Shown: one piece after another, positions 17,164-25,272 of the stretch
Layout of the letters: every line of letters begins with the position of its first letter
Position numbering within the stretch: position 1 is the first letter of the stretch
Assembly (NCBI RefSeq): GCF_014836535.1
Contig: NZ_JACSQP010000013.1
Span: forward strand, 1 to 55,486
Reading direction: 5' to 3'
DNA length: 55,486 bases
Source of the DNA: Microbacterium pullorum
GTDB taxonomy: Bacteria > Actinomycetota > Actinomycetes > Actinomycetales > Microbacteriaceae
The notes under the pieces: model-generated
What the model was told of the DNA's origin: nothing
Seen by the model: only the letters and a program-made list of their open reading frames with translations
Database searches by the model: none
Program-made: the position numbers and the translations under genes

Positions 17164-17766
17164 TCAGCGACGACGCCACCACGGGCGGCGCGCGCGGGTG
17201 GCGGCGGCCGCGTCGTCGACGATGGATGCCGCAGCGGCCCGCCCCGCCCGCCGCTCCCGCCACGCGACCACTTCGGCCTCGACGTCGCGGAGCGGAGTGA
17301 CCACCGGTGGCCCGCCCTGCAGTTGCCGGCGCGCCTCGATGACGCGGCGGTTGAAATCCTCGACGTACTCGCGCACGTCCGGCTCGCGGGCGAGGGCATC
17401 GACGCGGTCGTCGAACTCGGTGTGCTCGGTGCGCAGCATGAGTGAGGAGGGTCCGAGCCCGGTGAGTTTCTCGGTCTGGATCTTGCGGCGGATCCACCAG
17501 TCGGGGTCGTGCTGCGTCCCGAGGCCCTCGATCGGCTTGCCCGCACCGGGCAGATCATCAAACTCGCCCCGGCGGATGGCCTGCTGGATCGCCGTCTCGA
17601 CGTACGCCGCCCGGTCGGTCGCCATCGAACTGCCCGGGCTCGAGCGCTGATGCTCGGCGTCGGGCACCGGTTCGCCCGCGGCATCCGCGTCAGGGCCGCC
17701 ATCCCACTCGCGCTGCAGCCTGTCGACGCGGTACCTCGCCGCGTGCAGGCGGGGATCATCCGTCAT
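17164..17766 (-). CDS. DUF1992 (DnaJ subfamily C member 28-like) protein
   Basis: A 200-residue protein with the DUF1992 core YVETAIQQAIRRGEFDDLPGAGKPIEGLG followed by DPDWWIRRKI. That conserved block is found in bacterial YhdN-like proteins and at the C-terminus of eukaryotic DNAJC28; no J domain is present here. Function unknown. The C-terminus is basic (RARRPWWRRR). The ATG at 17766 has GGAGGTG upstream. It is divergent from the PadR regulator, sharing about 110 bp of promoter DNA. Confidence 0.8.
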   Translation of the reverse strand: MTDDPRLHAARYRVDRLQREWDGGPDADAAGEPVPDAEHQRSSPGSSMATDRAAYVETAIQQAIRRGEFDDLPGAGKPIEGLGTQHDPDWWIRRKIQTEKLTGLGPSSLMLRTEHTEFDDRVDALAREPDVREYVEDFNRRVIEARRQLQGGPPVVTPLRDVEAEVVAWRERRAGRAAAASIVDDAAAATRARRPWWRRR

Positions 17767-17805
17767 GTCGCACCTCCGGTGGGTCAACGGTAACCAATCC
17801 GATGC

Positions 17806-17859
17806 GTGACATGAAGATACCGCGTATGTATATACTCAGAAACCACATACGCAGTATGT
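17806..17859 (+). promoter_or_regulatory. padR promoter with twin operators
   Basis: GTGACA (17806-17811), a 17-nt spacer and TATATA (17829-17834) form a promoter. Two copies of the inverted repeat ACATAC-N3-GTATGT flank the -10: a near-perfect copy with one mismatch at 17815-17829 and a perfect copy at 17845-17859. Their centres are 30 bp apart, about three helical turns. This suggests autoregulation of the PadR gene and its operon. Confidence 0.65.
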
Positions 17860-17875
17860 ATTGATGGGAGAAACG

Positions 17876-18511
17876 ATGTCGGTACGACAGAGCCTGCTGG
17901 CGATCCTCGATCAGGGGCCGTGCTACGGCTACCAACTGCGGGCCGAGTTCGATCGCCGCACCGGCTCGACCTGGCCGCTGAACGTAGGGCAGATCTACAA
18001 CACGCTCGACCGTCTCGAGCGTGACGGCCTCGTCGAGAAGGGCGACATCGACGAGCAGGGACACGTGTACTGGCAGATCACGGATGCCGGTCGCATCGAG
18101 GTGCGCGCCTGGCTCGGCTCCCCGGTCGAGCGGGGGCAGGGCACCCGCGACGAACTCGCGATCAAGCTCGCCGTCGCCGCGACGCTGCCGGGTGTCGACG
18201 TCGGGGAGGTCATCCAGACGCAGCGCCGCGCGTCGCTCGCTCAGTTGCAGGAGCTGCAGCGCGCGAAGTACGCCGGCGCCGACCCGGACGGCCCCGAAGA
18301 GCTCGCGTGCTCGCTCGTCGTCGACGCGATGATCTTCACCGCCGAGGCCGAGGTGCGCTGGCTCGACCACACCGAGCAGCGCCTCGCGATGCATCCGCGC
18401 CACGCGATGACACTGGAGCTGTCGACGGACAAGCCCAAGCGGGGACGCCCGGCGAAGGCCGCGGCGACCACCGTCGCGAGCACCGCCTCGACCGCGGACG
18501 TGACGCGATGA
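17876..18511 (+). CDS. PadR-family transcriptional regulator
   Basis: A 211-residue repressor. The N-terminal winged helix (about 1-80) has the family motif YGYQLRAEFDRRTGSTWPLNVGQIYNTLDRLERDGLV; a C-terminal helical dimerisation region follows, ending in a basic Ala/Thr tail. PadR proteins often repress multidrug ABC exporters next to them. The ATG at 17876 follows GGAG by 5 nt. It overlaps (ATGA) the ABC ATPase gene, now a pseudogene, that it presumably controls. Two operator copies lie in its own promoter. Confidence 0.88.
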   Translation: MSVRQSLLAILDQGPCYGYQLRAEFDRRTGSTWPLNVGQIYNTLDRLERDGLVEKGDIDEQGHVYWQITDAGRIEVRAWLGSPVERGQGTRDELAIKLAVAATLPGVDVGEVIQTQRRASLAQLQELQRAKYAGADPDGPEELACSLVVDAMIFTAEAEVRWLDHTEQRLAMHPRHAMTLELSTDKPKRGRPAKAAATTVASTASTADVTR

Positions 18512-19246
18512 CCGCGGCGACGACCGACGCGGTGCTGCGTCTGGTCGGTGTCACGCAGCAGTACGGGGTGGGGGAGACCGCCGTCAGCGCGCTGGCCGGT
18601 GTCGACCTCGAGGTCGCGCGCGGCGAACTCGTTGCGGTGATGGGCGCATCGGGCTCGGGCAAGTCGACGCTGCTGTCGATCGCCGGCGGCCTGCAGCGGC
18701 CGACGACCGGCGAGGTGATCGTGGAGGGCACCTACCTGTCCACGGCATCCCCGCGTGCGCTCGCCCAGTTGCGGCGCCGGTCGCTGGGCTTCGTCTTCCA
18801 GGACTTCAACCTCATCCCCACCCTCACCGCGATGGAGAACGTCACGCTGCCGCTGGAGCTCGACGGCTTCCGTGGCCGCGTCGCGCGCCGGGCGGGCAAG
18901 GACGCGCTGGCATCCGTCGGGCTCGAGGACAAGCTCGACGCCTACCCCGACGACCTCTCCGGCGGTCAGCAGCAGCGCGTCGCCATCGCCCGCGCGGTGG
19001 TCGGCGGCCGCCGGCCGCCGGCTGATCCTCGCCGACGAGCCCACCGGTGCCCTGGACTCCGTCACGGGTGAGGCTGTCATGCGCATGCTGCGGACGCGGG
19101 TGGATGCCGGCGCCGCCGGCATCCTCGTCACCCACGAGCCGCGCCATGCCGCCTGGGCCGATCGCATCGTGTTCCTGCGCGACGGCCGGGTGGTCGACGA
19201 ATCCCGCCGCGCCGGCGCCGAGACACTGCTGAGCGACGCGCGATGA
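18508..19246 (+). pseudogene. ABC exporter ATPase (MacB/LolD type), frameshifted by a 7-bp duplication
   Basis: The first 168 codons read as a normal MacB/LolD-type ATPase: Walker A GASGSGKSTLL, Q-loop [10 protein letters not shown], signature LSGGQQQRVAIARAVVGG. At 19006-19019 the 7-mer GGCCGCC is present twice in tandem. Removing one copy restores LILADEPTGALDS (Walker B) and an ending DESRRAGAETLLSDAR with the stop at 19244-19246, giving 243 residues. As it stands the frame runs into unrelated codons and stops at 19071, losing Walker B and the H-loop. A sequencing error is possible, but the partner permease gene is also broken. The end overlaps that gene (ATGA). Confidence 0.85.
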
Positions 19247-22121
19247 CCGTCACCGCCCCGGCCCCCGACCTCGCGGGGCCGCCGTCAATCGATCCCGCCA
19301 ACCGCCTCCCCGCCCAGCGCCGCTCGCCGTGGCCGCGTCTGCGCGCCGACCTGCGCCTGGCCTCCCGGCAGGTGCGTCGCGGCTGGGCGTCGAGCCTGCT
19401 GGTCGTCACCCTCGTCGCGCTGCCGATGGCCCTTGTCTCCGGCGGCATCGTCTTCGGCGCCAGCCGGCTGCCCACCACCGAGGAGACCCTCACCGCCGAA
19501 CTCGGCCAGGCCGACAGCTGGGTCGCCGTCGTGAGCGGACCCGACCCGTCGCTGCGCCAGTATCTGAACGATCCGATGTGGTGGCAGGTCGACCGTGACG
19601 ATATGACCGGCATCCCGGTGAACGGCGAACAGCCGATGCCCGAGAGCGCCGCGCCGCTGCTGCCGCGCGGACTCGACGTGATCGAGATCGGCGAGGGCTC
19701 GGTCGTCGCGCGGACCGCGGGCGGAACGGGCGCGCTCGCCGCCGTCATCGGCGACGCCGGCTCCCCGGTGCTCGCAGGACGCTTCGAGCTGCACGACGGC
19801 CGCGCCGCGCACACCGCGGGCGAGGCGATGGTGTCGCCGGGCGCGCTGGAGCGCCTCGGCGCGCAGATCGGCGACGAGCTGGTGCTCACCGAGCCCGCGG
19901 CATCCTTCACGATCACCGGTGTGATGACGCAGGCCGACGACGCCGATGCCGCAGAAGTCGTCTTCCTGCCGCCGACAGCCGAGACCCGTGCGCTGCAGAC
20001 CGACGTCACCGCCACCCGGTGGTTCCTGCCGGAATGGAGCCCTACGGCCGAGGACGTCGCCGCGCTGAACCAGCAGGGCCTGATCGTGCTCGACCGGCAG
20101 CTGTATGTCGATCCCCGCGCCGGAGCAGCTCCGGCCTCGGGCCTGGACAGTCTCGCCGCGACGGTCGCCGGGTTGGTCGCCATCTGCGCGGCCTTCACCG
20201 GGTACCTCGTGGTGCTGCTGGCCGGGGCCGCGTTCTCGGTGAGCGCCCGACGGCAGCAGCGGTCGCTGGCCGTGGCTGCGAGCGTCGGCGCGGTGGAGGC
20301 GACGTCTTCCGCATCGTGCTGATGCAGGGCACGGTACTCGGTCTCGTCGGCGGGGCCATCGGCGCGGGTGCGGGTATAGGACTTGGTGCGCTCTCCCTGC
20401 GCCTGCTCGATGACGGATCGTCCGGGGCGTTCTGGGGGCTGCACCTGCCGTGGTCGGTGCTCGTCGGCGTCGTGGTGTTCGCCACGCTCGTCGGCACACT
20501 CGCCGCGCTTCTTCCGGCACGAGCAGCCACGCGCGGCGAGGTGATCGCCGCCCTGCGCGGAGCCCGCCGACCGGTCCGGGTGCGCATCGACCGGCCGCTG
20601 TGGGGATCGCTCCTGCTCGGCGTGGGCGTCGTCGCCACCGCGGTGGCCGGCACAGCGCTCGCCACGATCGAGCCGGCGGATGCCGGGGGATCGCCGCACC
20701 CGCTGTGGGTCGCCGCTGTCATCGGGATCATCGCCGGTCCCCTGCTGCTGCAGATCGGTGTGATCGTCGCGGGACATTGGCTGCTGACCCTGCTCGCCCG
20801 AGCCCTGTCGCGGCTGGGCCTCGCCCCTCGCATCGCGAGCCGCGACGCCGCGGCGAACCCGGGGCGCATCGTCCCCGCCTTCGCGGCGATCGCCGCCGTC
20901 GCCTTCCTCTCGTCCGCGGCCCTCGGCGGCGTGGCGGTGAATCTCGGTTCCACCGAACGCAGCTGGGTGTATCAAGCGCCGCTCGGGAGCGTCGCGATGC
21001 AGGCTTTCCTCGGCGAGTCCACCGGTGACGCCGGCCCGGTGGTCGAAGCGGCGTTCGAGCGCGCGCAGACACTGCTGGAGCGCACCGACCCGGCGGCCGT
21101 CGGCGCCGTCTGGTTGCAGGGGTGGCCGGGCGAGTACGACGAGCAGGGCCGGCTGACGTCCCCTACGGCCACCGTCGTGTCGCCCGAGCTGCACGACTAG
21201 ATCGACTGCGTCGGCGGCGTGATCGAACCGACGTGCGCGACGGCGGACTCGGCGATCTCGGGGTCGCACCCCGCGCTCGGCGTCGTCGCGGCATCCGACC
21301 TCGACGCGGTGCTGGGTGTGGCCGTGCCGGACTCGGCCCGCGCCGCGTTCCGCGACGGCGCCGCGCTCGTCACCGACCCTCGCTTCGTCGCCGCTGACGG
21401 TCGCGTGGTGCTCAACACGGTGACGGTGCAAGACGTCGAGAGCAACTATTCGGATGAGGCGGCTCCCGCGCCCGCGCCCGTGGCCAGCCGTGCGGTCGAG
21501 GTCGCCGAGATCGCGATCCCGCACGCGCTGCCGTGGGGAGTGGTCATCGCGCCGCAGACGGCCGAGGCCATCGGCGTCGACCGCGGGGGTGTCACGCTCA
21601 TCTCGGCATACGACCAGCCGCCGTCGCTGACGACGATGGACCGTCTGCGCGCCGACGCGGCGAGCTCGTCCCGCGCCCATCCCGACGTGTACATGTACCC
21701 CCACTTCGAGAGCGGCCCGCCCGCACCGGCAACCTGGCTGTGGCTCATCCTCGGTGCGACCGCCGTGCTCGTCGTCGGCGCCAGCGCCGTTGCCCTCGGA
21801 CTCGCGAGGGTCGAACGACGTCCCGATGACGCCACCCTGGCAGCGGTCGGCGGCAGCCGGCGCCTGCGCCGTGGCATCGCGTTCTGGCAGGCGCTCGTGA
21901 TCGCCGGGATGGGCGCGGTCACCGGTGCCGTCGCCCGCATCCTGCCGGTGTGGGGCGTCGTCCTGGCGTCACAGAACAGCTACAGCCCGCCCCAGCTCAC
22001 CGACCTGCCGTGGCCCTGGCTCGCGCTGCTCGCGGTCGGTCTGCCACTCGCGATCGCGCTGGTGTCATGGCTCGTACCGCCGCGGCACCCGGATCTCACC
22101 CGCCGCACCGCGATCGCCTGA
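19243..22121 (+). pseudogene. FtsX-type ABC exporter permease, broken by a frameshift and an amber stop
   Basis: The original product would be about 958 residues with two FtsX domains, a large extracytoplasmic domain and some ten membrane helices. Frame 1 is good from MTVTAPAPDLAGPPS until about 20295; a net -1 shift then moves the reading to another frame, which continues GGDVFRIVLMQGTVLGLVGG. That frame meets TAG at 21198-21200 (ELHD-stop-IDCVGG) and then stays open to TGA at 22119-22121, with further helices and ALVSWLVPP near the end. A TGG-to-TAG change would explain the stop. With the ATPase lesion this makes three lesions in one operon. Confidence 0.85.
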
Positions 22122-22185
22122 GGCAGGGGTCTGCTCCGACTCTGCCGCCTCGACGAAGAATCGAGAAGGGTCTTGCGGCCGCCGC

Positions 22186-22199
22186 TGTTAACGGTAACA
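22186..22199. promoter_or_regulatory. LacI-type operator before the GH43 genes
   Basis: TGTTAACGGTAACA is a near-perfect 14-bp palindrome (one mismatched pair) with the central CG typical of LacI-family operators. It lies 55 bp before the chosen start of the first GH43 gene. Related sequences occur at 30765 and 34101. Confidence 0.65.
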
Positions 22200-22254
22200 C
22201 TGTCGGCAAGGTCGCTACCGGCGGCCAGTGAGAGATACGAAGGGGTATCTGATC

Positions 22255-25191
22255 ATGCACCGATCGCGACCTTCCGCCGCGTCTCATCGACGGCGCCTGG
22301 CCGGCCTGTTCACGGCTGCCGTATTGTGCCTCGGCACCGCAGCGGCAACGCCCGCGCTCGCCGCGGCGCCCGACGACGACGTCACCGACGGGCTCGTGCA
22401 CCGCTTTCTGCTGAACGAGACATCGGGCACGGTTCTCGCCAACACGGGGTCGGCAGGTTCCGGCGCGAATGCCACCGTCGTGAACCCCGATCGCGTGGCG
22501 CTCACCGGTTCGGGCGTGCGGTTCAACCCCGACGAGTACGCCTACTCGCTCGAGGGCGGTTACGCGCAGCTGCCGGCCGATCTCACCGCCGGCATGTCCT
22601 CGCTCACCGTCGACTACGACATCTGGGTCGATCCCGCCAACGTGGGCGAGCACCAAATCTGGGGAATCGGGGCGAAGACGTCGTGCGATGACGCCACGGG
22701 TCAGCAAGGCCAGCTCTTCGCCTCCAACACGCAGCGGCTGCGGGTGGCTGCCGGCAACGTCAACGTGCAGCAGAACCGGGTGCGTCTGGCCGAAGGGGTC
22801 TGGAAGCACGTCACCTACACGCAGGCGCAGAACACCGACGGCACCACATGGACGGGCACGCTCTACGTCGACGGCGTGCAGCACGCACAGGCAGCCGACA
22901 TCACCACCTCGCCGTCAGTCAACGCGGCGGGCACGAACTGCAACTATCTCGCTCGGTCGCAGAATCCCGCTCACTACGCGTTCCGCGGAACCCTCTCGGA
23001 CTTCCGCGTCTACGATCGGGCGCTCAGCGCAGACGAGGCTGCCACGAGGGCGCACGCCGGCAACGAGGTGGGCGTCGCGGCCGACGCCGAGGCGATCGAG
23101 CTCGGGCTGACGTCCGCAGTCGTGACCGACATCGAACTCCCCCGGCTCGGGGACGTCGCGGGGTCGACGATCTCGTGGGAGTCCTCGAACGACGCGGTCA
23201 TCGACGTCGTCACTCCGCCCGGGGTCAACAGCGCGCGCAAGGTCCCGATCCGCGGGGTGATCACTCGCCCGCCGCTCGGCGCCCCTGACGCGCAGGCGGT
23301 TCTCACGGCGACGGTGCGCAAGGGCCCCGACTCCGTCACGCAGCGCGAGATCCCCATCACGGTCAAGGCCGAGTTCGATGCCGCGCAGTCCGTCGCGCGG
23401 GACACCCTCGAACTCGAGCTCTACTCGACCGATGAGGTCCGCGGCAACATCGATCTCCCCGCCGTGGGCGAGTGGGGTTCCGCGATCACCTGGGAGTCCA
23501 GCGACCCGGTCGTCTCCCCCACCGGTGAGGTCACGCGGCCCGCATACGGTCAGCCGGAGCGCCCGGCGACCCTGACAGCCACCGTCTCGGGGGAGGGTGC
23601 CTCCCAGCAGAAGAGCTTCGACGTTATCGTGAAGCCCCTGCCGCGAGAAGAGGAGTACGAGCGCTACTTCCTCGGCTACTTCAAGGGCGAGGGTCAGGCC
23701 GACGGCGAGCAGATCATGTTCGCCACGTCGAACGGGAACACCGCTCTGGACTGGACAGGGCTGACCGGCGGGATGCCGTCGCTCGTCTCCCAGCTGGGCG
23801 ACCAGGGACTGCGGGACCCGCACATCGTCCGCTCTCCCGACGGCGACACGTTCTACATGATCGCGACCGACCTCAACTGGTACGACCAGGGCGGCTACGC
23901 GATCAACGACACCCAGTACATCGAGGTGTTCGAGTCGAACGACCTCGTCAACTGGACCCCGCAGCGACACGTCAAGGTCGCCCCGGACGATGCCGGCAAC
24001 GCCTTCGCGCCGGAGTCGCTCTGGGTGGACGAGATCGGTGCCTACGCGGTCTTCTGGGCCCAGTCGCTGTGGAGCGATCCCGTCAACCGCACCGGGCAGG
24101 GAAATGCGCAGATGTGGTACAACACTACGCGCGACTTCCAGACCTTCTCCGAGCCGCAGGTCTGGCAGAACCCCGCTCCCCAGTCGCGCATCGACACGAC
24201 GGCGATCAAGGTGGATGACGTCTACTACCGGGTGACCAAGAATGAGGCTGGCAACGCCGGATCGGACATCTTCTCCGAGAAGAACACCGACTTCCTCGAC
24301 AGCGACATCTCCGCGTGGGAGCTGGTCGCCCCGGCGCTGGGCCGCACGACCTGGCAGCCCAACGCCGGCTACGAGGGCCCGGTGATCTTCGAAGCGAACC
24401 CCGGCGACACCGCGTGCCCTGGCCAGTTCTATCTGTGGGGCGACCGCTACACCAACGGCGGCGGATACCAGGCGGCGTGCGACGCGGACATCGAGGCGCA
24501 GACCTGGGAGCCGAAGACCATCACGATGACCAACGCCGGCGTACCGCGACCGCGTCACGGCACAGTGATCCCGCTCACCCTGCGGGAGTGGAACGACATC
24601 CGGGGCATCGCGAACGACGACGTCGACACGACCACGCAACTGGTCGTCGAGGGTGCGGCCGAGGGGAATGCCCCCGTCGCCACTGCAACGGTCACCGCGG
24701 CGGACGGCTTCCAGACGGGCGGTCAGGTGCGGTTCTCCGTGGGCGACTGGTCCGAACAGGCCTACCTCGAGGACGGGGTGGCGTCGGTGACGATGCCGGC
24801 CGACCTCGGAGCAGGCTCCTATGAGGTGACGGCCCAGTTCCTCGGCCACGAGATCCTGCGTGCGTCACAGGCGCAGACGGACCTCGAGGTCACCCCGGCG
24901 GTGGCCGCTGCGGTGACCGTCAGCGAGCGGTGCGTCGTCGGAAAGGTCGTGCTGACGGTACAGGTGGCGAATACCGGTGAACGCGCCTTCTCCGCGGTGG
25001 TGGAGTCGGCATACGGCGTCAAATCGTTCGAGTCGGTGTCCGTCGGCAAGAGCGCGGTTCATGTCTTCACCACGCGTGAGGCCTCGATCCCGGCCGGAAG
25101 CGTCACGGTGACGGTGACCGCCGACGGTGCAGGCGAACCGAAGCATTCCACGCTGGAGACCGCGTACGACGCGATGTCCTGCGCTCGCTGA
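22255..25191 (+). CDS. secreted multidomain GH43 glycosidase (arabinanase/arabinofuranosidase type) 1
   Basis: A 978-residue exported protein: signal peptide (about 1-35, basic HRRR then hydrophobic, ending ALA), a concanavalin-A/LamG-like domain (about 45-265), two bacterial Ig-like repeats (about 270-460), a five-bladed GH43 catalytic domain (about 465-775), an Ig-like domain and the C-terminal module shared with the next two enzymes (about 885-978). The likely catalytic residues are Asp521 in LRDPHIV, Glu587 in FAPESLW and Glu707 in YEGPVIF. Arabinose genes downstream point to an arabinan or arabinoxylan side-chain substrate. ATG at 22255 follows GAAGGGG; a GTG at 22228 is the alternative. 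A LacI-type operator lies upstream. Confidence 0.85.
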   Translation: MHRSRPSAASHRRRLAGLFTAAVLCLGTAAATPALAAAPDDDVTDGLVHRFLLNETSGTVLANTGSAGSGANATVVNPDRVALTGSGVRFNPDEYAYSLEGGYAQLPADLTAGMSSLTVDYDIWVDPANVGEHQIWGIGAKTSCDDATGQQGQLFASNTQRLRVAAGNVNVQQNRVRLAEGVWKHVTYTQAQNTDGTTWTGTLYVDGVQHAQAADITTSPSVNAAGTNCNYLARSQNPAHYAFRGTLSDFRVYDRALSADEAATRAHAGNEVGVAADAEAIELGLTSAVVTDIELPRLGDVAGSTISWESSNDAVIDVVTPPGVNSARKVPIRGVITRPPLGAPDAQAVLTATVRKGPDSVTQREIPITVKAEFDAAQSVARDTLELELYSTDEVRGNIDLPAVGEWGSAITWESSDPVVSPTGEVTRPAYGQPERPATLTATVSGEGASQQKSFDVIVKPLPREEEYERYFLGYFKGEGQADGEQIMFATSNGNTALDWTGLTGGMPSLVSQLGDQGLRDPHIVRSPDGDTFYMIATDLNWYDQGGYAINDTQYIEVFESNDLVNWTPQRHVKVAPDDAGNAFAPESLWVDEIGAYAVFWAQSLWSDPVNRTGQGNAQMWYNTTRDFQTFSEPQVWQNPAPQSRIDTTAIKVDDVYYRVTKNEAGNAGSDIFSEKNTDFLDSDISAWELVAPALGRTTWQPNAGYEGPVIFEANPGDTACPGQFYLWGDRYTNGGGYQAACDADIEAQTWEPKTITMTNAGVPRPRHGTVIPLTLREWNDIRGIANDDVDTTTQLVVEGAAEGNAPVATATVTAADGFQTGGQVRFSVGDWSEQAYLEDGVASVTMPADLGAGSYEVTAQFLGHEILRASQAQTDLEVTPAVAAAVTVSERCVVGKVVLTVQVANTGERAFSAVVESAYGVKSFESVSVGKSAVHVFTTREASIPAGSVTVTVTADGAGEPKHSTLETAYDAMSCAR

Positions 25192-25215
25192 ACACACGGG
25201 GTGGGGAGGCTCAGG

Positions 25216-25227
25216 CCCCCCCCCCCC
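25216..25227. repeat. poly-C tract of 12 between two GH43 genes
   Basis: Twelve consecutive C residues lie 25 nt after the stop of the first GH43 gene and 46 nt before the start of the second. Such a tract can slip during replication and alter leader length or intercistronic spacing. It can also be a sequencing artefact. Confidence 0.7.
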
Positions 25228-25272
25228 GCGCCCCAGCGTCTTCCCCCCACGCTCAACGGCAAAGGAGCCGAC

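Noticed and set aside
17806..17859. Origin or partition-type iterons
   Set aside because: Only two copies, placed as operators around a promoter, with no replication gene nearby.
19006..19019. Programmed ribosomal frameshift in the ABC ATPase
   Set aside because: The shift is caused by an exact 7-mer duplication with no slippery heptamer, and the downstream permease is also broken.
21198..21200. Amber codon read as pyrrolysine
   Set aside because: No pyrrolysine genes are seen and the gene already has a frameshift; decay is simpler.
22121..22227. Small peptide gene between the broken permease and the first GH43 gene
   Set aside because: No ribosome site or conserved-looking frame; the interval is better explained as promoter with an operator.
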